In this document: positions 26,414-36,455 of the stretch, one piece after another
How positions within the stretch are numbered: the first letter of the stretch is position 1
Layout of the letters: every line of letters starts with the position of its first letter
Source of the DNA: Bolinopsis microptera
Lineage: Eukaryota > Ctenophora > Tentaculata > Lobata > Bolinopsidae
Assembly (NCBI RefSeq): GCF_026151205.1
Contig: NC_087077.1
Coordinates: 10,717,983-10,781,982, forward strand
DNA length: 64,000 nt
Direction of reading: 5' to 3'
Translations under genes and position numbers: made by a program
The notes under the pieces: generated by a model
Seen by the model: only the letters and a program-made list of their open reading frames with translations
Told to the model about the DNA's origin: nothing
Database searches by the model: none

Positions 26414-28672
26414 CTGAGTCCTCCTCCTCCTCCTTCTCCTCCTCAGTCTTCTTAATCCTCCTCCTCAGTCCTCCCCCAGTCCTCCTCCTTCTCCTCCTCA
26501 GTCCTCGTCCTCATTGTCCTCCTCCTTCTCCTCTTCCTTCTCCTCCTCATCAGTCCTCCTCCTCGTCCTCAGTCCTCGTCCTCAGTCCTCCTCATAGTCC
26601 TCCTGAGTCCTTCTCCTCCTCAGTCCTCTTCATCCTCGGCCTCCTCAGTCCTCCTCCTCCTCTTCAGTCCTCCCCAGTCCTCCTTCTTCTCCTCAGTCCT
26701 CGTCGGCCTCATTGTCCTCCTCCTTCTCCTCTTCCTTCTCCTCCTCATCAGTCATCCTCAATCCTCCTCATAGTTGTCCTCGTCCTCCTCGTCCTCGTCC
26801 TTTGTCCTCGTCCTCCTTGTCCTCCTCCTCAGTCCTCCTCTTCTGGAGTCCTCCTCCTCCTCAGTCCTCCTCCTACTCGTCAGTCCTCCTCCTCCTCCTA
26901 CTCCTCAGTCATCCTCCTCAGTCTCCTCCTCCTCCTCCTCTTCGGTCCTCCTCCTCCTCCTACTCCTCAGTCCTTCTCCTCCTCCTACTCCTAAGTCCTC
27001 CTCCTCCTCAGTCCTATTCCTCCTCCTCCTCATCCTCAGTCCTCCTCCTCCTCCTCCTCCTCAGTCCTCCCCCAGTTCTCCCCCTATCAGTCCTCAACCC
27101 AGTCTTCCTCCTCGTCCTCCTCCTCAGTCCTCATCCTCCTTCTCCTTCTTATCAGTCCTCCTCCTCAGTCCTCCTCATAGTCGTCCTCCTCCTCCTCGTC
27201 GCTCTCGTCCTCCTCCTCAGTCCTCCTCAGTCCTTAGTCCTCCTTCTCGTCCTCAGTCCTCCTCAGTCGTCCTCATTCCTCCTCAGTCTTCCTCAGTCTT
27301 CTTCAGTCCTCCTCAGTCCTCATCCTCCTCCTCCTCTTCCTCCTCACCAGTCCTCCTCCTCCTCAGTCCTCCTCCTCCTTCTCCTCCTCGTCCTCAGTCC
27401 TCGTCCTCAGTCCTCCTCAGTCTTCCTCAGTCCTCCTCCTCCTCCTCCTCAGTCCTCCTCATCCTCCTCCTCCTCCTCCTCACCAGTCCTCCTCCTCCTC
27501 AGTCCTCCTCAGCCGTCCTCCCCATAGTCCTCCTGAGTCCTTCTCCTCCTCAGTCCTCTTCATCCTCGGCCTCCTCAGTCCTCCTCCTCGTCTTCAGTCC
27601 TCCCCAGACCTCCTTCTTCTCCTCAGTCCTCGTCGGCCTCATTTTCCTCCTCCTTCTCCTCTTCCTTCTCCTCCTCATCAGTCATCCTCAATCCTCCTCA
27701 TAGTTGTCCTCGTCCTCCTCGTCCTCGTCCTTTGTCCTCGTCCTCCTTGTCCTCCTCCTCAGTCCTCCTCTTCTGGAGTCCTCCTCCTCCTCAGTCCTCC
27801 TCCTACTCGTCAGTCCTCCTCCTCCTCCTACTCCTCAGTCATCCTCCTCAGTCTCCTCCTCCTCCTCCTCTTCGGTCCTCCTCCTCCTCCTACTCCTCAG
27901 TCCTTCTCCTCCTCCTACTCCTAAGTCCTCCTCCTCCTCAGTCCTATTCCTCCTCCTCCTCATCCTCAGTCCTCCTCCTCCTCCTCCTCAGTCCTCCCCC
28001 AGTTCTCCCCCTATCAGTCCTCAACCCAGTCTTCCTCCTCCTCCTCCTCCTCAGTCCTCATCCTCCTTCTCCTTCTTATCAGTCCTCCTCCTCAGTCCTC
28101 CTCATAGTCGTCCTCCTCCTCCTCGTCGCTCTCGTCCTCCTCCTCAGTCCTCCTCAGTCCTTAGTCCTCCTTCTCGTCCTCAGTCCTCCTCAGTCGTCCT
28201 CATTCCTCCTCAGTCTTCCTCAGTCTTCTTCAGTCCTCCTCAGTCCTCATCCTCCTCATCCTCCTCCTCCTCTTCCTCCTCACCAGTCCTCCTCCTCCTC
28301 AGTCCTCCTCCTCCTTCTCCTCCTCGTCCTCAGTCCTCCTCCTCAGTCCTCCTCAGTCTTCCTCAGTCCTCCTCCTCCTCCTCCTCAGTCCTCCTCATCC
28401 TCCTCCTCCTCCTCCTCCTCACCAGTCCTCCTCCTCCTCAGTCCTCCTCAGCCGTCCTCCTCCTCCTCCTCCTCCTCCCCCTCCTCCTCCTCATCCTCCT
28501 CCTCCTCTTGCTCCTCCTCCTCCTCCTCCTCCTCCTCCTCCTCCTCCTCCTCACCAGTCCTCTTCCTCTTCAGTCATCCTCCTCCTCAGTCCTCCTCTTC
28601 CTCATCCTCCTCCTCATCCTCCTCAGTCCTCATTGTCCTCCTCCTTCTCCTCCTCATCAGTCCTCCTCCTCC
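24960..28672. repeat. CTC/CCT trinucleotide field, about 3.7 kb with a 930-bp tandem duplication
   Basis: Almost pure pyrimidine on the plus strand: CTC triplets broken by CAGTCCTC spacers. The part from about 26590 to 27520 is repeated nearly exactly at about 27520-28450 (offset 930 bp). A shorter duplicated junction, ATGTTATGGAAATAACAT, lies at 24938 and 25636. Long open frames here encode only Ser, Pro and Leu runs and are repeat artefacts. The field is interrupted by the element at 25838-26413. Confidence 0.92.
25838..26413. mobile_element. Small G-tract TIR element (about 575 bp) inside the CTC field
   Basis: The left end is a G-run then ATTCAGGTACCAAGTGCGGA; the right end inverted reads G-run then ATCGGGGTACCAAGTGTCGG. 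The inverted similarity extends to about 40 bp (TTCACGTTG against ATCACGTCG). CTGAGTCC flanks it on both sides, consistent with an 8-bp target duplication. It is non-coding. Its ends resemble those of its host element and of 62689-63018 in design but not in inner sequence. Confidence 0.7.
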
Positions 28673-28678
28673 ACAAAG

Positions 28679-29476
28679 GACGCCAGACGAACCTATCGAG
28701 TGCTTCGGTTGTGCACGGGGCAGCAAGGAAAAATCGGTGCCTTGAGCTTGATGCGAAAGGCAGCGCATGACGTTGCACACACTCGGGGGAAGACACTGAT
28801 TCCCAATCCCAACCAAACACGGGTGTACAAGGGCAGAGCCACCAGCCTCAAGAAACTTAGGAAAGCACTCAGGGAAGGCATCGACATGGGGAAGGATATG
28901 ATTCGTGCTCACACAAAGCTGTCCGGGTGCGAACTCGATATACCTACTGAACCCGACTGTTACACTCTAGTTTATGATGATGACAGGGAAGAGGCTGAGC
29001 TTGAGGCTCCCAATGATGATGATGATGAAATGGAGATTTATTACCAGTCAACTGGAGTTCTCACAACCGACTGCCGTTGGTACCATGTTGATACTGCTGC
29101 TGAGAAGTTCATGAACCACGGTCGGTCATCAATGGCAGGTCATACACGCCAAAGGAGAATCAAAGACTACAGTTTCGACAGGGTGTCTTTTTCTCGGCCT
29201 TGTGAATCGCTTGGAAAAGACTGTAAACGTGTATTTGTTGGTGACAAGGGCTGGTTCGACAAGAAAAAATTCAAGCAAGCTGTCAAGTTCCGCGGGCAGG
29301 CTCTTTTCATGTCAACATCGCATATATTCAGCAAGGGTGACAGGTCGTCTGTCTGCCATGTACCCACTAACTCCTTTTGTTCTACCCATCAGAACTATCA
29401 TGTTTGGGTGAAGTCTGATGTAGATGGTAAGATTTACCTATCAAAAGAAGTTTTGAAGATCACTAAGAGAATTTGA
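28679..29476 (+). CDS. Orphan ORF of the G-tract element, probable 3' exon
   Basis: After the CTC field the sequence abruptly becomes coding-like and stays open to TGA at 29474-29476. The first Met is at 28751 (MRKAAHDVAHT...), giving 241 aa. The frame is open further upstream, and AAAG at 28675-28678 after the long pyrimidine tract could be a splice acceptor, so this may be the last exon of a longer gene. The protein is basic at the start (KGRATSLKKLRKALREG), has an acidic run near residues 85-105 (DDDREEAELEAPNDDDDEME), and ends in a Cys/His-containing part (VCHVPTNSFCSTHQNYHVW). I recognise no transposase or enzyme family. Its place next to the right TIR suggests a transposon-encoded protein or a captured exon. 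Confidence 0.55.
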   Translation, partial: DARRTYRVLRLCTGQQGKIGALSLMRKAAHDVAHTRGKTLIPNPNQTRVYKGRATSLKKLRKALREGIDMGKDMIRAHTKLSGCELDIPTEPDCYTLVYDDDREEAELEAPNDDDDEMEIYYQSTGVLTTDCRWYHVDTAAEKFMNHGRSSMAGHTRQRRIKDYSFDRVSFSRPCESLGKDCKRVFVGDKGWFDKKKFKQAVKFRGQALFMSTSHIFSKGDRSSVCHVPTNSFCSTHQNYHVWVKSDVDGKIYLSKEVLKITKRI

Positions 29477-30050
29477 AGTTTTTCTCTATTTTTAATCCTA
29501 AGGAATTTAAGCTGTTACTATAACCATGACTACTTTGTGTAATAAGTTTATCTAAAGAAAGATCTGATAGACTATTAATATGAATGTGCCATATATGATA
29601 TATAGTCTATATACATATTATAATATATAATGGGTTCAGCCGAAGCTGATAAAATTTCGTTTTAAGAACCCAACTTACCAGACTTTAAAAGTATGCGTAA
29701 TGCGTATTTGGCAATAATATTCTGTGATGTAGCATTCAAAGACCTTTATAAATCACAATTAATACATCGAATAATATCTGAATTATGATAATATCCCAGT
29801 GATTTTAACATTTACGCTTACGTGAGATTGACAAGCAGTTAAACTCCAATTATTAATTAGTAGGTAATCGTAGTATTGTATTTTCATTTGTTCACCAGTT
29901 TTGCTGCGTCTTATTTATTTTCTCTGATGTCATACAGTGTAATATACAAAGATACAACGGAGAATACTATACGAATGGATTTATAGATTCATTTCTATGG
30001 GATATTTCGTTATTTCTAGAGTAAAAAAATGTTGGTAAAAAATACGAAAA
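29477..30050. other. AT-rich 3' part of the G-tract element, no gene
   Basis: AT-rich, with no exon or further repeat seen before the right terminal repeat. Confidence 0.6.
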
Positions 30051-30877
30051 AATACGAAAAAATACGAACGCACCCCTAAAATTTGAAATTCGTATTCGTA
30101 TTTTTTGTAGTTGGACCCCCCCAGTGTTGGGGTAAAGGGACTCCAGAAGGCAGACAAGGCTCGACTCCAGACTCTAGTTGAAGTAACAGAAGAGAGAGGA
30201 GTGTCCAGTGTTTAGTTGACTCCAGACTCTAGCGTAGCAGAAGGGAGAGGAGTGACGTTGTCGACTCCAGACTCTAGCGTAGCAGAAGGGAGAGGAGTGA
30301 CGTTGTTTTAGTGATCCCACAGATTCCAGTCGACAGATACTATCTGTGTTCTGTGACGTGGAAAGAGTGGTAAGTAGTTTATAGTTATAGTTTAGTAGTT
30401 TAGTCTAGGAGTTCCCGCTTCCTCTTTCACTTTCATTTATAGTTTCACGTGGATTACCTTTCACTTTACTCACGGTAGTTTTCCCCCAGGGTTTTGTTTT
30501 ATAGTTATCAGTTCCAGTTTTACTTGAAGTCCTCATCATTCAGAAGTCCCTCATATAGTAAGAAGAACATCATCATCAGGAGTAGTAGTTTTAATTTAAT
30601 AGTAGTTTAATCTAATAGTAAAAAAGACATTGTTTAGTTTAGTATTGAAATGTGTTTTAACTATTAGTCAGAGCAGAGTAGTGTGAGTTACTGAGTCACA
30701 CCATATCAATCATTCACTATTTAAGAGAGTACATTGTAGAGTAACAAGGTTACTTTTGACACAAGATTTGTATAACCTCTTTATTCATCTAATTTGTATT
30801 TATAATAATTGAGTATTATTTGTTATTTAATTAACCCAAGAACAGGGTTCCAACAGATAGTGCCTTACAAAATGACA

Positions 30878-32213
30878 ACCCAAAACGGCATCACTTCAAA
30901 TCCGATTTGGGAAAAAGTTTTATTATTCTTTCACGTGTCTTACTGTTAGATATATATGTTGTTTATATTATACCAGTTCTGTTTTTACCAAAATATATTT
31001 AAAAAGGAACATTTTTTATACTTTGAAAAAATTTAAAAAATGTCATTTTGTGAGGCGTAAAAATCATTTTTTGTTTTCATACTTGAACACAGTATTTGGT
31101 TATATTTGATATTTTCTATGACTGGATAGATCACTTTTCAGTGTTTAGTTAACGTTTGACATGTTTTAGGAGTTGTTATTACTCTCTGCTTTCACAGAAT
31201 AGAAGCTTTATTTCGTTGAGTTTTGAAATCAGAGTTTGAAATCAAAGAGTTTGAAATCAAAGTTTTGATATCACAACTGCACTTTTTTAATGCTACTTGA
31301 TTGTTAACTGTCAGATTATGATTATTTTTAACTCCTTCTTGTATTGACTGTCTCTGATCCATTTTAGATGATGAAAATAATTCAATCTGAAACATTGTCA
31401 TTTTTTAAGGCTTTTCGGTGTCATTTTGTGAGGCATTTTGATCAAAATTGATGATCAAACAAACACATTTAGGCTCATCATGAGCTTACTGGGTTTAAGA
31501 ATACCAATAATTAGGCAAGGGGCATCCAATATAAATATGCCATCTTTGCATCATAAAATAAAACTGTCATTTTGTGAGGCATAACACTGTCATTTTGTGA
31601 GGCTAGGTCATTTTTTTGTCATTTCTTCTACCAAAGTCACTAAATCAGTTTTTTTATTTGACCAGAGTAGTCTTTGATTGACATAAGTCATGGTAGTACC
31701 TGGTTTTCTGGGGTTAAATTCAAAACTTTGGTCTCCATTCTGGGTAACAGTTAGGCGGGGCAATGACTGAACAGCAAAAACGTCCATATTTATGTAAGAA
31801 ATATAGATTCTATGTCATTATCATTCCTTGGGAAGTGTTAATTAATGCTTTTTCTTTCATACAGTAAAAGGAATAGGGTTCAATGTATAGGGAACCTAAG
31901 CTACAGCATGGTCTATGTGGGCTGTCATTTTGTGAGGCCTGTCATTTTGTAAGGCCGATACCCGTAGGTAAGATTATAATTTATTTCAAAAAACCACGGA
32001 TAGTTTTAAATTTATTTCTATTTGTCGTATAATCATAAACAATTTAATCCTGTTTTCAAGAATGCGCGGCTTTGGCCGCCAATTATTGACTTATACATTA
32101 AATTGAATTTTAAATAGAAATGTGAATATATTAAAATTTAAAACTTTCAAAACGGAGGCTTATAAATATTATTATATTATGATTGTAAAATAAAGGATAA
32201 AATTTTAAATTTG
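30878..32213. other. Non-coding right arm of the 27-bp TIR transposon and flank
   Basis: Between 30878 and 31966 the only recognisable structure is the array of TGTCATTTTGTGAGGC motifs. From 31967 to 32213 the sequence is AT-rich with nothing recognised. Confidence 0.6.
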
Positions 32214-32243
32214 TTTCACTAAAAAATTTGTTTCACTAGTTAT

Positions 32244-34134
32244 AAAGCATTTTGTGTATCTCATTAACAAAATTGACTGGGTGATTATGTGACACTGCAC
32301 CTTAATTGTGCAACCTTAACAATTCCCATAATGTTTAACGGGTGTTTAACGGGGTCACCTAATCACGTGATCACATGTAATGAATTAACTTGTTATGCTT
32401 CGTATCTCGGTCATCTGAGAAGCTACAACTTTAATTTTTTCAGGACAAACGTAATTCGAATGGCCAATTACACAATTCAATAAAATTTAGCTCGATCCAA
32501 CTATCCAAACTATCAAATAAATGCAAAAATTAACCTTCATTTGAAAAAAATTAACACGAATATTTTTCGATTTGACAAATCCCTCGAACCTGTGGTGGTA
32601 CTAAGTCATCCCGGTAAGAATTATTTCAATTGGGCACTCAGTGACTGAGCTATTAAGGAAAATGTTTGCCAATGCACTCATGTTGCCACAATTCGATTAT
32701 TTAGACACGATCTATTGTAGAGCTGGCAAGACAAAACTTGCTGAACTTGACACTCTGTACAAAAAGGTAGCCAAAATAGCTCTCAACGTTCCACAAACAG
32801 AGAGCAGCCTTAATGTTTATAGAGACATGAAATGGTTACCACTCCATCTTAGACGACAACTCCATCTGTCAAATTATATGTTTAGAATCATCCATGACAA
32901 TTGTCCTACAAACTTTATGAACAAATTTAGTTACATATCAGGAGGTAGTAGGAGCGGCGAAAGCTGCAACCTATATGTTAATAGATCAACATCACATAAA
33001 AACTTTCAATACTTGGGGGCAAAATGTTGGAATAATGTTCCAACAGATCTACGAAATCTGCCCGATGTTAAAAGCTTTAGTGATTCGTATAAGAAACAGC
33101 TACTCTCATCTATAACAACAGACCCTTATTATACCGTCGACAATTCATATGACAAATTTTACACTGCAATCATAGTCGACGATAACTAAGTATCTTCTAT
33201 TTCTTTTAAATCTGAGGCATATATAATTGAAGTGTCGAAAGGATATTCCCTTTTTTACCACCTTACCATTCTGATTGATTCTGCACATGACTGACATGTT
33301 TTAACTGGAGAAGGGGTTCGCACAGTGGTAGTTTTATAAACCACTTTTAATTTATTGACCTATTATACCTAGTGGTAGTTTTACAGACCACATTTAATTT
33401 ATTAACTTATTATACTTAGTATTTATTTTTGGTGACTGTATCACCCAGTAGAGTTTTAACATTTGATAATTGTACAGTTTATTGACGACACATTGACCGA
33501 ATGTTATTTTATATTCTAATTTATATACTAGATATTTTATTTATTTTCCAACAGACGACAACTTCCTGTTTTTTTTCCTTCTATATTAGTTACTCATATC
33601 TCTGATCTTGTACAGACTGTTCTACAAGGACATTGACAGATGATACTCATATTAGGCATTCATTATTGCATCTAAATTATTTCACTTGCATTAGGTTTAG
33701 AAATTTATTCTCTGGTTAACAGATTTCAAATGTTTAATCAATTTGTAGTATGACAGTATATAAGAAGTTATTTAATTTTGCTTGGGCTGTTGTGTTGACT
33801 GTTGGGGTTTAGTGGTGGTATGGAATTTGAATTTTATATAAATTTACACTATGAGGTTGGGGCATTTTGCATAGTAAATATGGTTACTACTCCTATATAT
33901 CATATTATTTGATTGGTATTCGATTTCTGATTATTTCCCTAGGAATATGATTATTATATCTCAATTTGGCTTAGGTAGGGTGCCCCGCTAAAAGAACTGG
34001 ATTCTTCCAGGAAGCATCCCGTGCACAGAGCTTGGTCTACATATATATTAAATTATTAACCATTCATTCTGTATGTGCACGAAAATTTATTTCAATCAAT
34101 TAAGGCCAACGTTTGCACAGTGACTTTTGGCCCA
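32244..34134. mobile_element. Second copy of the mariner-type element, interrupted by a LINE
   Basis: 32244-32651 matches 11175-11580 closely (GACTGGGTGATTATGTGACAC, AACAATTCCCATAATGTTTA, GTGACTGAGCTAT). The match resumes after the LINE at 34106 and ends in CTTTTGGCCCACCCT at 34134, exactly where the first copy continues. Confidence 0.7.
32659..34098 (+). mobile_element. 5'-truncated LINE with 7-bp target duplication
   Basis: ATTAAGG flanks the insert (32652-32658 and 34099-34105) and the element around it resumes directly after, so both borders are clear. The insert starts inside the C-terminal part of an ORF2 (residues such as DYLDTIYCRAGKTKLAELD, WLPLHLRRQLHLSNYMFRI and KCWNNVPTDLRNLPDVKSF) that ends at TAA 33187-33189. 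About 0.9 kb of 3' UTR follows. The C-terminal frame is intact, which suggests a fairly recent insertion. The type is the CR1/jockey/L2 group, different from the other LINEs in the window. Confidence 0.85.
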
Positions 34135-34262
34135 CCCTAGCTGTATAATATAGTTTGTTATGTAAGTTCTTTAAATTAGATTAGATTAAGAATAATGACA
34201 TAAACATCATCACTAGTTTTAAACATTCTTTCTTTAAAATAAATGATAATTTTGTATCGATT

Positions 34263-35012
34263 ATACAGGGTGGCCCAGAAGTAACTGCCCACACGCAACC
34301 CTTAAATAACTCACGTAATTCTTCTTATAATTGTACTGAAATTTCAGAGATTATAGATATGGGTCATACTTAAATTTCCTGAATGTTTCATCAAATTTAA
34401 TTAATTACATTAGGTGTGGCACGTCACTCCCTCTTATTCACTATTGTCACCATAAAGTAAAAACGCTTTCAGCTAGGAACTTCAAAGTTTCTAGACATAT
34501 TTGGTTTCGTAATTGGAGTGCTTTCTAAAATTTCAAGTTGGTTGTTCACAATTTAACTGAGTTATGACCCTTTTAAGATATTTCAGATACGTGATCTCGG
34601 CACTTAATCAGTGATTACTGATTTCGTCACTGTCATTGACTTGACTGCTGAATTCATGATCCCACAAATCGTACTATACTATACTACATGCATGACCTCA
34701 TGGTAAAACGCATACAAGTCAAATAGGTGGGACAATGTCCAGGTGGGTTTTTAGCCTGGTGGGATTATTTTCTAGTTGGCTTGTGTCCGGGTGGGATTAG
34801 ATTTTAAGGAAACTTTTGTATGTAACCACTCAATAATATATAATATCCGGTCCCCAAAGAATAACCTGAATATACCCAAATATGACAAATCTAATTATAT
34901 TGAATTACAAAAGTGTAACTAAGATTATTATTTATAGTGCTAAGGCTATTAGCCAATATTTAGAACTCTAGTATATGTAATTAATCTTCTACCCTAGCGT
35001 CTGATTCAAATA
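34263..35012. other. Upstream region of TK1 with a mariner-like left terminal repeat
   Basis: TATACAGGGTGGCCCAGAAG at 34261-34280 is a left-type CAGGGTGG end next to TA; no matching right end was found nearby. The remainder is AT-rich. A T/C-rich tract ending in CCCTAG (34992-34997) lies 15 nt before the TK1 start codon. Confidence 0.5.
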
Positions 35013-36455
35013 ATGGATACTAAACGAAGACATCTTCGATCTTTATCTCTCACATCCAACAAGTTGATATTCTCGGGGCAGATTCAGCTTATCCTTGGAC
35101 CTATGTTCTCTGGAAAAACGTCAGTTCCCTAACTTTTGTTTCTCATAACTTCAAAAATTCCGCTGAATATCTCCTATTTATAAATTTTTGTAAGCTATTT
35201 GAATGATAAATAACAACTAACAAATCTACTGTTCTCTTTTTGGCAACACTTCATACACAATTATGATATTTGCCATATTGGCTTTCTATGATTCCTTGCA
35301 GGCTTGTCAGAGTAATATTTATCCTTTTTCTTTGCAGGACAGAGCTGTTACGAAGAATTCAGAGATACAGTATCGCCCAAGCAAAATGTTTATTGATAAA
35401 GCACAGTAAAGATGACAGATATAACAACAGCCTTGTAATAACTCATGACAAGAGGTAATATTCAAATTTCGCTGATAACAGTGGTGTACACTATACACTG
35501 CAATTTTATTGTACTGGTATTCAACTCTGTTATTTATTTTTCATTTTAACTACTTTTCTATCCTTCAGGACGATTTCAAATGAATACATCGATAAAACTA
35601 CCTGCTCAAACCTCAAAACATTGTGTGACAATATTCAAATATGTGAATATGAGTGTATCGGTATTGATGAGGCCCAGTTTGTAAGTTATAGAAAATTGCT
35701 GTTAGGTTTTAATTAAACTGAATTCTGATCGACCAAGGCTTTTCAGATTCCTTGTTTTTGGCAAATAATGGAGCTAATGATTTTTATTTAACAGCACTTT
35801 TTGGCAAATAATGGAGCTAATGATTGTTATTTAACAGTACTCAGGTCTCCTTGAATTCTGTGACCATGCAGCTAATTTGGGTATTGTCGTGGTTGTAGCT
35901 GCCCTCTCGGGGGACTTCGAAAGAAAGGTGCGTTCAGACTCAGTTTTGTACTTTTTGTTAAGTTTTTAGATCCCATGGCCATGTTAGGACCCATATTGTT
36001 CCTTCCCTCTTGTGACACTGAGAAATCGTCAAACTGAGTAAATATGCCATTGTGATATTATGCTAGATGAATGACATATTTAATTAAGTCTGAATATTTT
36101 GCACTAGGCATTCGGGGATGTTCTGCAGCTGATCCCACTCTGTGAAGATGTAATAACTCTAAAGTCAGTTTGCATGTCTTGTTACAGAGAGGAGGCTTCT
36201 TTCAGTTACAGAATCAACACTGATAACAAGGAGGTAAGAGGACTGACTCAAAATACTTAAGTTTTGTAAGACATTAAATAAATTGTTATTGTGTTGGTAT
36301 GATGTTTACATTATTGTTATATTATAACTCAGGTTGAGTGTGTTGGAGGCCCTGAAGACTATAAAGCCCTGTGCAGAAGATGCTACATGAATCACACCCA
36401 GGTACTACCCAGTATCTCTAATGGTGTCTCTAATGGTGTCTCTAATGGGGCTTAG
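35013..36455 (+). CDS. TK1: Thymidine kinase 1 (cytosolic), 6 exons, 224 aa
   Basis: Phosphorylates thymidine to dTMP with ATP (salvage pathway, cytosol). Exons: 35013-35119, 35338-35454, 35569-35680, 35838-35927, 36108-36233, 36333-36455. Family marks in order: P-loop [14 protein letters not shown] (residues 30-43), [17 protein letters not shown], the DEAQF magnesium/base-site block (GIDEAQF), [14 protein letters not shown], and two zinc-binding Cys pairs (CMSC and CRRC). The human enzyme is 234 aa. The last exon is read through a GTACTA-like site into a short tail ([17 protein letters not shown]) made by a small TCTAATGGTG repeat; a further exon cannot be excluded. An AATAAA lies shortly after the stop. 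First gene of a five-gene same-strand run. Confidence 0.92.

Larger units (their letters stand above)
24231..30120. mobile_element. G-tract TIR DNA transposon, 5.9 kb, inserted in the LTR
   Basis: The left end is a G-run followed by TCCAACTACAAAAAAATACG; the right end is its inverse (GTAGTTGGACCCCCCC). The inverted match is about 75 bp long and includes an inner AATACGAA/TTCGTATT palindrome. The host LTR sequence CAGTGTTGG is present on both sides (24222-24230 and 30120-30128), giving an 8-9 bp target duplication depending on how the G-run is shared. A diverged second G-tract end-like sequence lies at about 24430-24500. The contents are a CTC-repeat field, a nested smaller G-tract element and one orphan ORF near the right end. 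TSD length fits Mutator-like, hAT or P-like elements; no known transposase motif was recognised. Confidence 0.75.
21043..30855 (-). mobile_element. Ty1/copia-like LTR retrotransposon fossil, minus strand, with a nested insertion
   Basis: The outer ends read TGTTAGAATC (21043) and GGTTCCAACA (30855) and are flanked by a 5-bp target duplication GATAG (21038-21042, 30856-30860). The right LTR starts at 24124 with the same first 34 bp as the left end; without its nested insertion it is about 0.83 kb, and it holds a roughly 55-bp tandem repeat (about 30150-30310). The internal region on the minus strand shows a gag-like part (start near 22755, VPVLDEKSNYSDWKR), a CCHC zinc knuckle (CHICKETDHIMRDC, near 21760) and a retropepsin motif (LLDTGASSTVCG, near 21600). 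No integrase, RT or RNase H was seen. The element is broken at several points and not functional. It is younger than the TIR element it sits in and older than the G-tract element in its LTR. Confidence 0.8.
17243..31966. mobile_element. DNA transposon with 27-bp perfect TIRs and many subterminal 16-bp repeats, split by later insertions
   Basis: The ends at 17243-17269 and 31940-31966 are perfect 27-bp inverted repeats (TACGGGTATCGGCC, then TTACAAAATGACA). The inner 16-mer of the TIR, GCCTTACAAAATGACA, recurs in that orientation at 20878 and 30862. In the opposite orientation (TGTCATTTTGTGAGGC or near variants) it recurs at 31041, 31396 (variant), 31419, 31565, 31588 and 31923. Removing the LINE (about 17.3-20.7 kb) and the LTR element (21043-30855) leaves roughly 1.6 kb, a size typical of a non-autonomous element. 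No transposase was seen, no convincing target duplication was found, and the superfamily is unassigned. Arrays of subterminal motifs are commonly transposase-binding sites. Confidence 0.7.
16181..34134. mobile_element. Possible outermost TIR element (mariner-like ends 18 kb apart)
   Basis: The left end at 16181 (GGGTGGGCCGAAAGTTACTG, then TGCAAACG) and the right end at 34134 are inverted copies over about 28 bp with two differences. All other nested elements lie between them. The stretch 32244-32651 plus 34106-34134 next to the right end is a second copy of the element at 11155-11632. The two ends may belong to one old element pushed apart by later insertions, or to two separate copies; no clear TA duplication was found at either end. 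Confidence 0.35.

Noticed and set aside
24941-28745. Open frames of 60-340 codons encoding Ser, Pro and Leu runs
   Set aside because: They follow from CTC triplets being open in several frames; no non-repetitive protein sequence is present until 28679.
29581-29630. TATA-rich stretch as a promoter
   Set aside because: Plain AT-rich sequence inside a transposon with no gene downstream.
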